Shown here in pieces: positions 1 through 12,482 of a stretch of DNA of 64,000 nt (its first letter is position 1; each line of letters opens with the position of its first letter). The notes below the pieces were generated by a model. The model was given only the letters and a program-made list of their open reading frames with translations, was not told the DNA's origin and made no database searches. Position numbers and translations under genes: made by a program. Origin of the DNA: Purpureocillium takamizusanense (Eukaryota > Ascomycota > Sordariomycetes > Hypocreales > Ophiocordycipitaceae); assembly GCF_022605165.1 (NCBI RefSeq), contig NC_063079.1, forward strand, positions 320,001 through 384,000, read 5' to 3'.

Positions 1-768
1 TACACTTCGAGGATCAGATACTCCCCCGAAAGATACACTTCGCCGCGCCGTCTCCCCTCCAATGCATTACCTTACTCAACGAGGCCGGGTTGCCCGTCGC
101 CCCCGTCAGCATAAATTCGTTTCCTCCGTTAAAAATGCTTTTTCTCATCGCGTGTGCCATGCTAATCCATGGCCACCGTGCAAAAATGACAAAAAAGATG
201 TGGTGTCGTACAAGTCCTCCTCGCCCTCCTTGGGATATCACAATGTGGCCCCGCAGCTTTCCCCAGCAAGACCAGAACAGCCAGTGTACGCCGGAACATG
301 GTGGCAGAAAACAAATCGGGGAATAAGAATGGACCAGAGAAGGAAAATGTGAAGCGGCGCTTCCCGTTGCGACTGGGAGCCACCAACGAAGACATGCCAG
401 CCTCTTGCTGAGGGTGTAGAGTGGGCCCGTTCCGTCGTACACTATGGCAAATGCCAGAGACCAGGAACCTCCGCCGCCTGTCCTTGTCCTCTGCAGTGGG
501 TGTGGTCGGGGCGCCAGTGTGTGTGCGGGTGTGGATGTGTGTGTGTGCGTGTGTGTATGGAAATGTTCATGTTTGTGTGGCGTGTCTGCGTTGGTCCGTG
601 TGCGCGACCGCAGCGGCACCAACGCATGGCTGCTCGCCAGGTGCAGAGCGTCGTGTGTGTCTCGGCACTGACCCCACAGACGATGCGAGACTAGGCCTCG
701 CATCATCTCTCACCAGGTACGCAAAAGCAAAGGCAGAGATTTCCCTCAGGGAAACATCGTCCCGCTGC
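1..768. other. Region downstream of the flbC-like gene, no gene seen
   Basis: This stretch lies 3' of the minus-strand conidiation factor and probably includes its 3' untranslated region. It contains a GT-rich tract at about 517-557. The open frames here are produced by simple repeats (for example a His-Thr alternating frame opposite the GT tract) and have no recognisable domain. Confidence 0.5.
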
Positions 769-1896
769 TTATGCTGTCTTGGATTTGGGTGGAGCGCGAC
801 GCTTTCGGCTGCGTTCTTCCTGCTCAATGACAGGCACAGCTGCCGGGATGAACTCGACCCCACGGTTCCTGCTGTTTGGCCTGGCATGCAGCTTGCGGTG
901 GTTGTTGAGGTTGTCCTGGCGGTTAAACTGATCCTTGCCGCAGAACTCGCAGGAGAAGCGATTAGGTCCTTCGCCGTGGAAACTAGGTGGGCTGTTAGGG
1001 TATGATTCACGTGGACATTGGACGGTAGATTTGACTCACGTCTGTTTGTGACGCTTGAGATGCTCGTTGCGGCGAAACGCTTTGTGGCACCCGGGGTAGT
1101 CACACTTGCACATGGCCCGCCGTACCACGTCAACAGGGGCACTATCGCTCTGACCGGAGAGCTTCCTCTGAGCTCTCTGCAGTTCGGTGGTCTTGCGTTG
1201 GATCTCATGGACCATCATCTTGCGATGGGCCCGTAGACGGCCGGGAGATGGTGGTCCCTGCAGATGGTACCTCCCAACAGGTGACTGCGAGTGTCGGTCC
1301 ATGTCCAGTGAGTCCATGTCGTTCGAGCCCAAGCTCTTGCTGGGGAAGAAGGAAATCGGGCTGTCGTTGGCGCATGACCAGGAGGAAGAGGATTCAGCCA
1401 CTTCAGACCCAGAGAGGCTGTGTGTCGGGGTCATCATGAAGGAGGTTGGCCCCATTGCCGTCTGAGGAGAGATGGTGTACATGGGATACGGTCCAGAGGG
1501 AGTGACGGAGCCCATGGAGTGTTGTGATGCCATGTTCAACTCGAGCATGTGGTCGTAGTCGGGAGTAGCCATGCCGTCCATCTTCTTGATTGGAGTAGTG
1601 GGCATCCCGTTGGGAAAGGAGATGTGCTCCGGCTCTGTCTTGACAGGACCGAACATGTACTTGGACATGCTGTGTGAAGGCGAGGTTAGGTCTGCGGGAT
1701 GGGAGCCAGCAAACGCGGTGCCGTCAAAGTCGAGGGTGAGCTCGTTGGGTGTAGATCGTCGAGAGGTCGGGGTGAAGGGGTCGTATGCCGACGAGGCAGA
1801 TGAGAAGCTGGTGCCGGTCGATGGGCACGACATGGCCTGACTGCACATGCTGAAGCCGTCATCCATGTCGAACCGAAAGTCGGATTCGAACTGCAT
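769..1896 (-). CDS. flbC: C2H2 zinc-finger conidiation transcription factor, FlbC-like
   Basis: A two-exon gene: exon 1 is 1896-1040, a 57-bp intron spans 1039-983 (GTGAGT...CTAG), and exon 2 is 982-769, giving 356 residues. Seen in the sequence: a Ser/Thr/Pro-rich N-terminus, then two C2H2 fingers at the C-terminus. Finger 1 is at about residues 265-288 (C-x4-C-x12-H-x4-H, with the last His after the splice). Finger 2 is at 297-318 (C-x2-C-x13-H-x3-H). A basic tail (RSRKRRAPPKSK) follows. Length and the C-terminal finger pair fit FlbC, a DNA-binding nuclear activator of asexual sporulation in Aspergillus and relatives; this assignment is from memory of the family, not a search. The start is the ATG at 1896 because the protein then begins MQFESDFRFDMDD and matches the family length. 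The same frame stays open upstream to 2337, so a longer form is possible. Confidence 0.75.
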
Positions 1897-4800
1897 CTTG
1901 CTGGTTGAGGACTGCGGAGGCTCTGTGCTGCTGGCAAAGCTCTTCTCTCTCTGTGTTCCGGAGCCACGCGTTTGACTATGACCGACCAGGATGAGATGTT
2001 GCAATGTCATGTAAGTGAGGCGTGAAGGAAGAGCGGATGACGGGAATGCTTTTCCATTCACGAGGGACGCCCCTGAAGATATAGCAGCGAGGAGGAATGG
2101 GCAGTGGAGGTAGATGCCGACTGGACTGAGACACGTCTGGTGCGGATCAACCCCAGCCGATCGCGAGACCTGGTGGTACTGAGAAGGAGAGACGCCGAGA
2201 GACAAGTGGTGTGTGTGGTCCAAGGCCGGAAAGGAATGGGCAAATATATAGAGGATGAGTACAAGTAGATCTCGATTGGGTGGGAGGGCGCCAGAGATGC
2301 AAGTAGTACGTAGTCGATCCAAGGAGGCCAGGGCCACTCCACCGGAACTATCGGTGGTATAGACTGATGTTTTGGATATCCGACGGTGTTTCTGAGCACC
2401 CTCGACGCTTGCCAGGTCATGAAAGGGAGCAGGCGGCCAGGCTGGCTAGTTATAGGAAGGAAGCCAGTGTGGATGGTAGCAAGGCCCTCCATCGACCATG
2501 GCGGCCGACAAGCACGCCGACGGAGGCATTCCGGACTGGCCCCATCAGCCAAACGCAGGGCCGAGGATGGTTGCCGTCATGTCAGGTCAGGCCGTGCCAG
2601 GTCAGGTCCTGGCTCCATCCGGCGTAGAGCCAACCGAGCCTCCTTTCCCTTTGCTCCTCTGAAAAGGAACAAACAGACATGCCGGTGTTTAGTCGAGGCG
2701 TCCGCATGTACGTGCGTGCTGAGGTGTGGATGGCAACGCTGGGCTGGGGGTGGGCAGACAGAGCGGAGGAGGAGGAGGGGGAGGAGTGGGAGTGGGAGTG
2801 GGAGTGGGAGTGAGAATGGGGGGAGTGAGGGTGGGAGTGAGGTGAGGGATGGAGCCCTGGTGGGGTGGGTGAGTGCAAGAGGGAGGGAGTGTGTCAAAGC
2901 ACCTACCCGCCAACGCGCTGCTGAGTGGTGGTGGTGGTGATGGTGGTGGGTGAGGGAAGAGCGCACTGCACTGCGCTGCGGAGCGGAGCGGTGCAGTGCC
3001 AACCTGAACCTATGTGCCTGATGAAGGTGAGTTGAGGTGGGGTGAGGTCAGTGGTTGTGTGGATAAGTTGGGACGGCGAGCTGCGCTGGGGTGGCGGATC
3101 GCCTTGGCAGCCCGCCATGGGGGAATTGGAACGGCCAGCCCGGTGCCTGAGGCGTGCAGTGGGTGCGGGCTGAGATGGGGGGAGGCTAACCTACCTAAGG
3201 TAAGGTATTTAGGGTCCCAGAGAGGCTAGCAGGTTGCTACTAGGCGGGCGGCGCAGCGCAGCAGCGCGTGCTGTGAGGTGGGTGTGCTGCCCTGTATTCG
3301 TAGGTGGGTGCAGTGGGCAGTGAGGTGTGCTGTGTGAGGGGAGGGCGTGTGCAGGGTGCCTGGCCTGGAGGAGGTGCTGGCTGGCACCAGACCTCGGGAA
3401 GGCATTAGGTTGGTAGGCACTGCGCTGCGCTGCGCTGCGTTTCCTTTGAGGGGCGTGTGTGAGGTGGATGGATGGTGGACAGATGTGGGTGAAATGAGGT
3501 GAGGTGGTTGCCCTTTGTGGGTGCTCGAGGCAATACTTGCAGCGCAGGGTGCCAGGCAGTTGAGGTCGCAGATGGATTGGCTCAAGATCGCCTCCGCTCA
3601 GACAGGGCACGCCGACTGCCGCTACCTACCTAGGCAAGGTACGGGATTCGGATAGATACCTTGGCTTCGGCAGGGGAGCCAAAGACCCGGGCAGAGCAAG
3701 CCATGCTCTCTCACTGCACCTCACGTCTCGTAACTCACTCTTCAACCTGTCATCCCTCTGTCGGTTTGAGGGCATGTCCAACAACGTCCAAGCAAGCAAG
3801 CATTCAGTCTTCTTTTCGAGGTCGACTGAGAAAAGGCGGAGCCAACGGCGGCATCTCCCCTCATAGCGAGGGAGGGGTTCGGTGTGAGGTGTATTGCTGT
3901 GTGCATGCATCCAGTCCACTACCTTATGTTCTGAGTACGTATGGCATCCCGGAAGGAACACTCCCTTCCTGCCTGCCGCAGGCACCTTCTAGGTGGCCTG
4001 GCCTGGCCTTGCTCTTGCAAATCCCTGTACATCCATGGTACTAGAGGTAGATACTTGGTAAGGCAGGAAAGACCGTGCCTCACTTGCCGCACCTACTACC
4101 AAAGGTGCCTCGTACTGTACCTCACATTACCTCACCTTGTTAGTCCCCAAGATACCTAGGTGTCAGTTCGTACCTGGAGCTCGGTAGCAAAGTGCAACTA
4201 CGGCAGTAGGCGCCTTCCTCGCCCTGCAACAGGTACATGCGCACGCACCAAGACCTCTCTGTCTTGACAAACCTTGATGGAGCTCGCTCTCCTGTCCGTT
4301 GCCCATGTTCCACTCTCTCGCCCGCGACCCCTCGCGAACCCGCTTCCCTGCTTCCGACTCAGGCACGAAGAGGGCCATTGTTGCACCTCACAACCTCAAT
4401 CACCCCCCTCCGTTCGCCCCACGGCCGCACCCGTCGACGAGTTGTGACAGCCAAGGAGAACCATTGCCCTGCCATGGGGGCCTTCCGCGGAGGCGCCGTT
4501 GCAATTTGGCCTCCACGCGTGTCCCGGACGGGCAAACAGCGGCGGCAGCTGTCCAACCGTCCTCTTGCGCGAGCCAGCAAGGCAGGTGGACAAGCAGACT
4601 GGGCAGAGAGCCACGGGGTCCGGAAACCGAAAGCAGGCATAGCATTGTCAGGTGGAAAGCTCGCGCGGCATCTACCCCAGTCAAGATCAGACAATATGTG
4701 CGTACCAGGAACAACGGCGCCCTTGAATGCAAGCGACTTCGCCTAGCGCTGGTTCCTGAGTTCGATGGCTGCTGAATGCTGGTGATAGATCGAGTGGGGA

Positions 4801-7800
4801 AAGTCCCTGGCTGTCCGTGGCGTATTTCGCATGAACGGCCATTGCCGACGTGCGGCCGTCGTCTGACCTGCTTCGCCCTCCCTCCACCCGCTAGGCAGAG
4901 ACACATGCAGATGGACTCCACGTCGTCGTCGTTGCCATCCACCAAAGCTACAAATCTCGGCGGAACATGGCCGCCAAAAGACCCAGACAGATGCTCCAAG
5001 ACGTCGGGCTTCTCTAACGTACAGGTCAAGTCGACACGTCTGGAAGCAATCACATTCTTCACGTAATAATCCCGCTGACCCGGTTTGCACAAATCGTCCC
5101 AGCCACCAGCAAGCATATGACCTGGCCATCGTGGCGCGATAAATGACACTGCCGCCATGCTCGCTCCACAACCTTCTTGCAGTGCTGGCTCAAGGAATGG
5201 GTGTTCTCTTGGAATGGGCTCGATGGCAAATTTCCATCCCAAACATGGTTCGCGGGTGAGACAGCCATATCTCGCCGAGAGGTACCGATGAGGGGTTCCC
5301 AATTACCCACTGGCCGTGCTCTCCTGAACCATCTTGTCGACGGCCCAAAGGGAGCTGAGAGTCGACCGACCTTTTGCCTGTTTGGGCGACGATTTTTTTG
5401 CTTTCTGACAAGTTCGGCCCACGATGCAAAAAGAAAAGAAAGGACAAGAGAGTTTCGTCCTGTGGGTCTCACACAGCTGAAGGGCATCTGGGACGTGCCC
5501 ATCTCCGCTTATTGGCGATCAGTCCAGGAACCAAGCAAGGGGAAGATGCTAGCACGTGGAAGGGCGAGGTCACGCCGGACCCAACACGGCAATCCATTTC
5601 GTGTACTCGACATCGCCGGTCAACTTCGCCGGGGCTTGAAGTCCGGACACTTTGGCATTCGGAACCTGACACCACCACCCTTCGCTGCGGGGGCGACCAG
5701 GTCTACCTTCGGCGGCGTTGATGTTATTCGCAGCATGACACATGCCCGTTCTATATCACAGCCTGCCCCATTGCCACATCGCGTTGCCGACGCTGGTCGG
5801 GCGTACGATGAGCACGACATACAACACCGCCACCGTCACACAAGTTGCCTAGTCGACGCTGCGCCACTTGCTTGGTGCTGAGAAGACTTGAGTTCTAGTC
5901 ATCCTAGCGCTGCCATGTGTTCGTACCTCCCAGCATCGCAGACCGGAACTCGTGTGCCCAGTGTGCCATCTAACTGGGGCGCGGCGGCATTGCTTTCAAT
6001 TATTTGCTAGGCCGGTGTCACGAATGGCACCGTAGGTCTCGCTCACGGGACGTATGAAGCGGTTGCACAGCACAGCACTCAAATCGATATGCTGTAAGCA
6101 TAGTGCACTGCGTACGCCGAATCCCAGCGCCTTCCCAGTGAGGCAGTGGCAAGTGGTTTCTTCGAGGCCGGACTGATATGCCGCTTGTCGCTGACAAGGT
6201 CCTCCAGAGATTCCTAAAACGGGTTGGCGGGCCTCCTCCGAGGATTCCCTCGCCAAAATGGCATCACCCCAGTTCAGAGGGTTGCAATGGAGATTGCCGA
6301 CCTTGAAGCCTATGGGCCCATTCTGTCCTGGCGCCTCGTATTCCCTACCACCCGCCACTGTCGATTCGGTAGTGGCGAGCTGGACAGAGCAGTGTCAATA
6401 CGCCGAGAGACGGCTTCGTGTGTGACCCGGCGGCCCTCTTTTATGACCCTGGACATGCGCTTTCAATTAGACAATAGGCATCCGCCGTTCGCCCTACATG
6501 CAACGCCGGGGCCACGGGTCGCCGCGGGGATGAGACCTTGTCGCGAGAAACTGAGGGCAGTCCTGCCAACCAAGAGACTCTCGAGTATTGGCAAACGGGT
6601 CGCTCTCGGTCGAACCGTCCTTGTAATCCTAAACCGCGCCTACGCCTCGACTTGGTTGAGTCCGGCACTGACAAGGCGCCATTCGAGAGGGAATGCCACA
6701 CTTTGACGTCGTGCTTCGACATCGCTATCGCAACCAGATGCCTGTTCGCGCGCGCGGGCGGTCGTTTGGCGGATTTCCGCAGGGGAAGTCACGCCATCCC
6801 AATGCACTTGCTCTTGGCGGCGGGTTGTCATCAACGCAGCGACGAATCCTTTGATGCACCGGGGACTTTCCACGTCTGTTCAACTCAAGTGACCAGTCAT
6901 ATGTACTCACTGCATCCCGGCCGATCGGGCAACGTTCGTATCTCGCCGGGATCGACATCGTATGTAAACATCGCTGGGCTCTTGACTTTTCCAACGATGG
7001 GAGAATGTCAATCTGGTCCAAGCGACGTCAAACGGCGGGACTGACAAGCCATTCTCCACTGCTTCCGGTTGCGGCAGGCGGCACCACGAGGCTCACGGCA
7101 GAATCGGAACAAGCATGGCAATCTCACTGTATATCCCAACCCCATTTCTGGGAAACTTTTATGCTCGCACCACACCTTGCCGTCCGCAGCGGGGTTCCCT
7201 AGCCAAGGCGGCTTGGCATCACACCCTTCACTACCAAACATGACCAATATACCTCCACGCACCTCTGTGACAAAGCTTGAGAACGGTTAAATGGCAATTG
7301 AGTCGCTAACATTATTAATTATGACAGGTGCAGACCTAGTCTCGAAGACGTTGAGCGCTTCTCTTCCCGAATTATGCTCAGAGTCTAGGACGAATGAGAC
7401 CAGGAGGAGGATAGATCATCAGCCAATGCGGTGAGACGTGCACTTAAAAATTTCCGAATTCTTACCCTGTGGGCTCTCACCCTACCCTTTGTGAGGGTAC
7501 CGGGCTTGCACGCTAGATCGGGCGACCCCTACGTCTCTCAGCCCTTGGCTCATGATACCTCCTAGGGCGAGTCTCCGTTCATCAATATGCCTGTTGGTTT
7601 GGGTTGGGAGAAGGCTGATCCATGAGTCTTTCAGGCAGCAGGTCTCGTGCACTGACCTGCCCAGGTGTTTCTGAATTACTCTAGCCCCGCAACTGCCAAA
7701 GGGAAGTGTCGGATAGTAATCACTGCCGCAGATGAGTGGACTGACTTTTTACATTCACTGTACACGACGCAACTAGTCAGTGATGGCGGCAATCCCGGCG

Positions 7801-8732
7801 CAGGGTGGGTATTGGCGTGTCGTGGCGGTCCTGGCCGCGCTTCATGGTTGATGGCATTCGTCTCGTTGATCCGCCGCAGAACAGATCGGCCAAGAATAAA
7901 CGCCGATGCATCTCGTTCCCATGGTTTCCGGCTAGGCCAGTTCTGTGCAGGCGGGTCCCGGGAGTGGGAAATGATTAAACCCGCGAGTGTGCCATACAGG
8001 ACGCCAAGGGCAGCTAAGTAGGTTCGCGCGCTTAAACATGGCAGCTCGTACGACAAAGAGGATCTATAGAAGCCATCGAAGCTGACAAGCCAATGAGGGA
8101 CAATTACCACTGGAATTCAGGCCGATTCCAAGTACGATTCAGGGTCACCGCGGCAGTTCCTTATTGAGCACGAACGCGGCTAACGGCCTAACCTAGCATG
8201 TCTAGGAAGCTAGTCCGACGTGGATCCGTCAGAAAACAAACGACAGTGTCGCGAAGCAAAGTAGCGAGGCGAAACTATGTTGTCGCTATTCCCTATATAG
8301 ATGCAGGCCTTACGATTTTGACGCAGTCTCGAGCTCTACGTCTAGCTAAGCGCTCAAGCTGCCACTGAATTTAGCTTAAGTTCGGCACAGTCTTGCCGCA
8401 CGGTAATGTATTTTAGAGATAGCCAGCTGCTTCTTGTCGCAGTCATCGCTTCGTTGATTTCCTACGTACGGAAATCAGGCAGTTAGGAGATGTCGTGTCA
8501 CTGCCAAAGCGACATGGAGTGTGTGTTCGTCGACATGATCGGCGCTTCTCAGGGTGTAGATCGAAGCGACGGCCCGCGGCAGATGCCCGTCCGCCGCCGC
8601 GCCCCGCCCCGCTCCGCGGGAGTGGGCCCCAGACGGACAAACGAAACGAAATAGGGTCACCACCACAGAGGGCGGCGGGGCCGCATCTGTAAAGCCATAG
8701 TTTTAAATTAGAGGGGTCCATTCCATCAACTA
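1897..8732. other. Gene-poor intergenic region upstream of flbC-like gene
   Basis: About 6.8 kb without a supportable protein gene. The part next to flbC would hold its leader and promoter. Further out are a G-rich hexamer repeat (about 2761-2860), GGT tracts (about 2928-2950), and short CCTACCTA/GGTAAGG-type runs near 3190-3210, 3620-3640 and 4130-4165. The stretch 7270-8480 looks AT-richer than its surroundings. Open frames such as 5177-5881 (plus) and 4400-5302 (minus) have no domain and no codon bias like the real genes here, and are treated as chance. Confidence 0.5.
2788..2808 (+). repeat. GGGAGT hexamer repeat with a G-quadruplex pattern
   Basis: Four GGG tracts (2788-2790, 2794-2796, 2800-2802, 2806-2808) are separated by identical three-base AGT loops, inside a wider G-rich stretch of about 2761-2860. 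This is the textbook G3N3 quadruplex pattern on the plus strand. It lies about 0.9 kb upstream of the flbC-like start codon. Confidence 0.8.
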
Positions 8733-8815
8733 GCCCTTATAGCTCAGTGGTAGAGCGCATCACTCGTACCACATGTGATATGATGAGGTCCGCTGTTCGA
8801 TCCAGCGTGGGGGCA
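8733..8815 (+). tRNA. tRNA-Thr(CGT) with an 11-nt intron
   Basis: Complete cloverleaf. The acceptor stem GCCCTTA pairs with TGGGGGC (two G-T wobbles) and discriminator A is at 8815. The D arm is GCTC-AGTGGTA-GAGC. The anticodon stem CATCA (8758-8762) pairs with TGATG (8781-8785). The T arm is CGCTG-TTCGATC-CAGCG. The anticodon loop is 18 nt, so an 11-nt intron at 8769-8779 is inferred in the canonical place, one base after the anticodon. Anticodon CGT (8765-8767) reads the Thr codon ACG. Internal promoter boxes are intact and a T8 run follows. It is the only non-repeat gene in the 15-kb gene-poor region. Confidence 0.93.
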
Positions 8816-8836
8816 ATCATTCAATTCTTTGTCTAA

Positions 8837-8844
8837 TTTTTTTT
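8837..8844 (+). terminator. RNA polymerase III T-run terminator
   Basis: Eight consecutive T residues on the plus strand, 21 bases past the 3' end of the tRNA-Thr gene and in the right orientation to end its transcription. Confidence 0.8.
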
Positions 8845-9363
8845 CCCTTTTACCTTAACTTTCCGATGTATGCCGTCGGGCATCTTGCGCCAACCTTCTT
8901 CTTTTTGTGCGACTCTGTTCCTTCTCTTTGTCAACTGTTTGGCCTTGCACGGTTCGAGCAAGTGACGACTGGTAAGGAACGAACGGGCTTGGCATATATT
9001 GGGAGCCCGGACATAGTGGGAGATCTCTACTTCGCACCCTCTGCGCTGGCCAGACAGGCGTCAAGCCGCGACTTGTTAGACAACCGGGTATGCTGCCCAG
9101 ACGGACGATGCGCCCAATCGCAACCAGGCGACACCATCGGGTCGACGACAAGCTCTAGGTACGTAGTCCTACTAATACAAGGGGACGATGATGCATGTGA
9201 GTTTATACCCATGCCAAGACCCTTGACACTACGTACATGTACCCGTCTCTTGGCACCACTATTGGGGTCCGTGCCTTTAGTACGCTGTCGGTCGGTCGCC
9301 TTGCACGGTCTGTACCAGGCAAGGTATACGAAGCAGAGAGAGGGAACCTGTAGACAGCGAAGG

Positions 9364-9381
9364 CCCCCCCCCCCCCCCCCC
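9364..9381 (+). repeat. Poly-C tract (18 C)
   Basis: Uninterrupted run of 18 C residues. A similar shorter run lies near 9741-9751. Confidence 0.9.
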
Positions 9382-10216
9382 GGTTGCCTGTGAGAAGTGA
9401 TGAAGCTACTACCTAGTAGTAACCAACGTTTGCATCTACTAGTAGGTACCAGGCAACATTAGGCACTACGTAGGATCAGTTCCTTGCCGCTTGGGAGACT
9501 GGTAGCAGACGGCATCGCAACACCACAGACCCCGCCGCGCTGCTTTGGTCTTGCTTGCGTGCTCGCTCGCACCAACAGCAACAAGCGCCGTCACTTTTTT
9601 CCACGTCTTATTGTCCGGTGCGTGGATGCATGTGTGGACGACGATTGCTTATCGCTTTCGCCCGCGTGCAGACACGCACGGGGGTGGCGAGCCGCCCAGC
9701 GCTTGAGTGATGATGCAGCCAGCATACAGAGCAAAAAGGCCCCCCCCCCCCTTGTCAGGTTCCTTACATGCACACCATGCTCGCACGTCCCTTCTTTTTT
9801 TCGGTTTGGTTTGGCCTCCCCTTGCCACGAGAGAACTCCTCGCCTCTCGCCCTCACATGGCGGCCCTGTCAAGGTGGTGATAAAGTTGCTCGGCATCCGG
9901 TAGAATGGATTTGGCGTGCAATCAAGGGGGGCCCCCCACCCCCTGGTCTCTCTTCGTGGAAGGACGCAAAATACAACAGATTCCACATCTCCCCGGACCG
10001 CCGCCGCGGGGGAGAGAGACAGATAGACAGAGAGAAAAAGAGACCGGGGGGGGCTGTTAAACGAGGCTGTCTCGTCACCCACCGCGGCTGCCGCCGTCCC
10101 CAGGACCGCGTACTGACCACTACGTGCTAGTACATGCATGGCATCTTCATCAAGACGATGATGCACGGCTCCCCCCCACGGGCCGATATACTACTTACGT
10201 ATCGACAAAGCGCACC

Positions 10217-10237
10217 AATTTATTTATTTATTTTTCT
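10217..10237 (+). repeat. (ATTT)n tetranucleotide repeat
   Basis: AATTTATTTATTTATTT-type tract, an isolated AT-rich patch in GC-rich surroundings. Confidence 0.8.
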
Positions 10238-11599
10238 TTAATTTATGGTGTGGTCCAGGGGTCCAGTCGTCGGTAGTACGTTAGTACGTAGACTAGACTG
10301 GGGGGGCCGGGCAGGCGCGCTCCGTGCATCCCGGTTCCTTGCCCACCCAGAGAAAAAAAAAATACAAGGGGCGTCCAGTCTGCCGGTGCAAGAGAAAAGG
10401 AGTCCGGCAGGGGGACCGTGGTATGGGAGGGGGAAGGGGAAGGGAAGGGAAGCCCTGCGTACCTACATACCTGGTCGTCACGATGTGCATTGCATCATCG
10501 CCGATTGTAGCATTGCCGCGGCGTGCGCGCACCGCCCTGCTGCGGACTGTGTGTGCCCGCGCGTGCGTGTAAGTGTCGGCGTGTAGTACATACATACATG
10601 CTTTAGGGGCCTTTTTTTAGCGTGTCTCTACTTCGTATGGCTAGATATTAACTTACATGCTCGTTTTCGGAAAGAGTGTTTTTTTGCTTCCGAGAAGCGA
10701 TGTAAGAGGCCTTCTTTTCTCCCTTTACTGTTCCGCTCTGGTCCCCTATTTTTCCTTTTCTGGCCCCCATCATGTCCTGTTCCCCGCCCATCTCCCGGCA
10801 GGGACGCAGGTGGTGTGGGAGAGAGGGCAGCAGGCATATCATGCAGTCTCTCTAACCACATATACTTGTTCCCCTTTGCTGAGACGCAGGGAAAGACCCT
10901 GATAGAGTGCCAAGTTGGAGAACAATATATAAAACTGCTTAATCCACGCAGCCGGTAGTGGTATTACATTACATTCTACGTGCACGCCCACATGCAAGCA
11001 CTATACGGAAGAGAAAGCGGCAGCGGCAGCGGCAGCAGCAACAGCAACAGCTTGCATCCTTGCAACGTGCCGCCCGCCCCAAGCCGCTTTGCCTAGCTCC
11101 CTGGCTGCTGCATATGATGCGATCGGGATGATAGAGAGGGGGGAAAAGCCAAACCCCTGGACCATGTGGCATGTGGCATGTGTCAATGTGTCAATGTGTC
11201 AATGTGCCATTGTCTTCTTTTCCCCTTGTTGTCTTGTACTTTTCCCCTCCCCTAATGTTCTTCTGTCTGTCCGCCTTTCCCCCGCCTTCTGGCCGTTATC
11301 GGCCCATTCCGGGGCAGCGCCCAGGAACATAATTTTTTTTTTAATTTTTTCTTCTTCTTCTTTGCTCTTTCTCTGGATCAACCTGCATGATCCGCAAGGC
11401 AAGGCAGCACCCGGGAGGATGTATGCATCATCACTCGTCACAAGCAGGGCTCGAACCCGCCCGCCGCCGCCACCGGCGAGGGGGAACCATGCCGCCCGCC
11501 ACAGCGGCGACGCACAAGTGGCAGTAGTAGCGTCACGACGCAACCGAGGTCCCCCCAAAGATACTGAGACAATAGCAACGTTATTAGGGCGAATCGATC

Positions 11600-11705
11600 G
11601 TGCCAACGGGCAGTAGCGGCTGCAGTAGTAGTAACTTGGTAGTAGCAGTAGCGGCAGCGGCAGCAGTAGCACCAGCAGTAGCACCAGCAGTAGCTGCAGC
11701 AGCGT
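11600..11705 (+). repeat. Imperfect CAG/TAG/CGG triplet array
   Basis: About 100 bases of mixed CAG, TAG, CGG and CCAG units. TAG stops recur in one forward frame, and the antisense frame reads as a Cys/Tyr-rich string, so this is not considered coding. Confidence 0.75.
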
Positions 11706-12423
11706 CGAGCTTCCCAGCTCACAAAGTCGTCATTGTCGAAGCACCCTGCGGTTACAGCCCCCGTTTGCAGGACCCTTGCCTGCTACTAAACCACGTACTT
11801 CGTACTACCGAATCTTTATCGGTCGCCGCGCCGAGCGAGTGAACGAGAAAGACAAAAAAAATACCCCACCCCCCGCCTCCCCATCACTGTCAAGGAGGGG
11901 GAGGGGGGAAGGTCCCGCCGACTTGACAGCCAGAGAGCAGGGAAAGGAAGGATTCGGGACGGATGGAAGCAGGGGGGGGGGGCTTTTTCCGGGCGTCTCG
12001 CCCGGTGGGATGGTAGCAGTAGCAGCACGTACTGTAGGTAGTACAAACATATTCGCTCGTGCCGCACTTACGTAGGGTCGGTCGGCATGCGGCCCCGGGT
12101 TCCTGCGTCTATCCGGCGTGAGACCGGCGGCCCGCGCGGGCGTCCGAGGCAAGGAGGCAGCAACTAACAAACGTTGCGTTTTACGAAGTTTGTTAGTGCC
12201 TAGGCGTGTGCATACGTGCGAAAGATGGAAAGGGGATTTGGGGAAAACAAAGGTGGGGGAACAGGGCGGACGCATTGAGGGTGTCACCACCGCCGCCTTG
12301 CCGTGAGTTGCGCCTTCCTGCACCGTCATTATCAAAAAGACGGAAGGAGGGACGGACGGACACGGCGTGGCGCGGCGTGGCGCGACGGCATAGTACTAGC
12401 CGTCCATCCGGTCCTGCAAGGTC

Positions 12424-12482
12424 ACCCTCCTCCGCCTCCTCCTCCTTCTCCTCCTCCTTCTCCTCCTCCCTCCTCTCCCCCC
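12424..12482 (+). repeat. (CCT)n/(TCC)n pyrimidine tract
   Basis: Polypyrimidine run of CCT/TCC/TTC triplets on the plus strand. A GGC/CAG triplet tract follows at about 12565-12600. Confidence 0.8.

Noticed and set aside
14..706. Minus-strand 230-residue open frame with a His-Thr run
   Set aside because: The run is the complement of a GT microsatellite; no domain, no codon bias like the real genes, and it lies 3' of flbC.
4400..5881. Overlapping open frames on both strands (300 residues minus, 234 residues plus)
   Set aside because: No recognisable motif, no consistent splice joins, ordinary codon positions; likely chance in stop-poor GC-rich DNA.
11447..11457. Minus-strand B-box as part of an intact tRNA
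   Set aside because: No A-box and no complementary 5' acceptor strand at any plausible distance; kept only as a possible relic.
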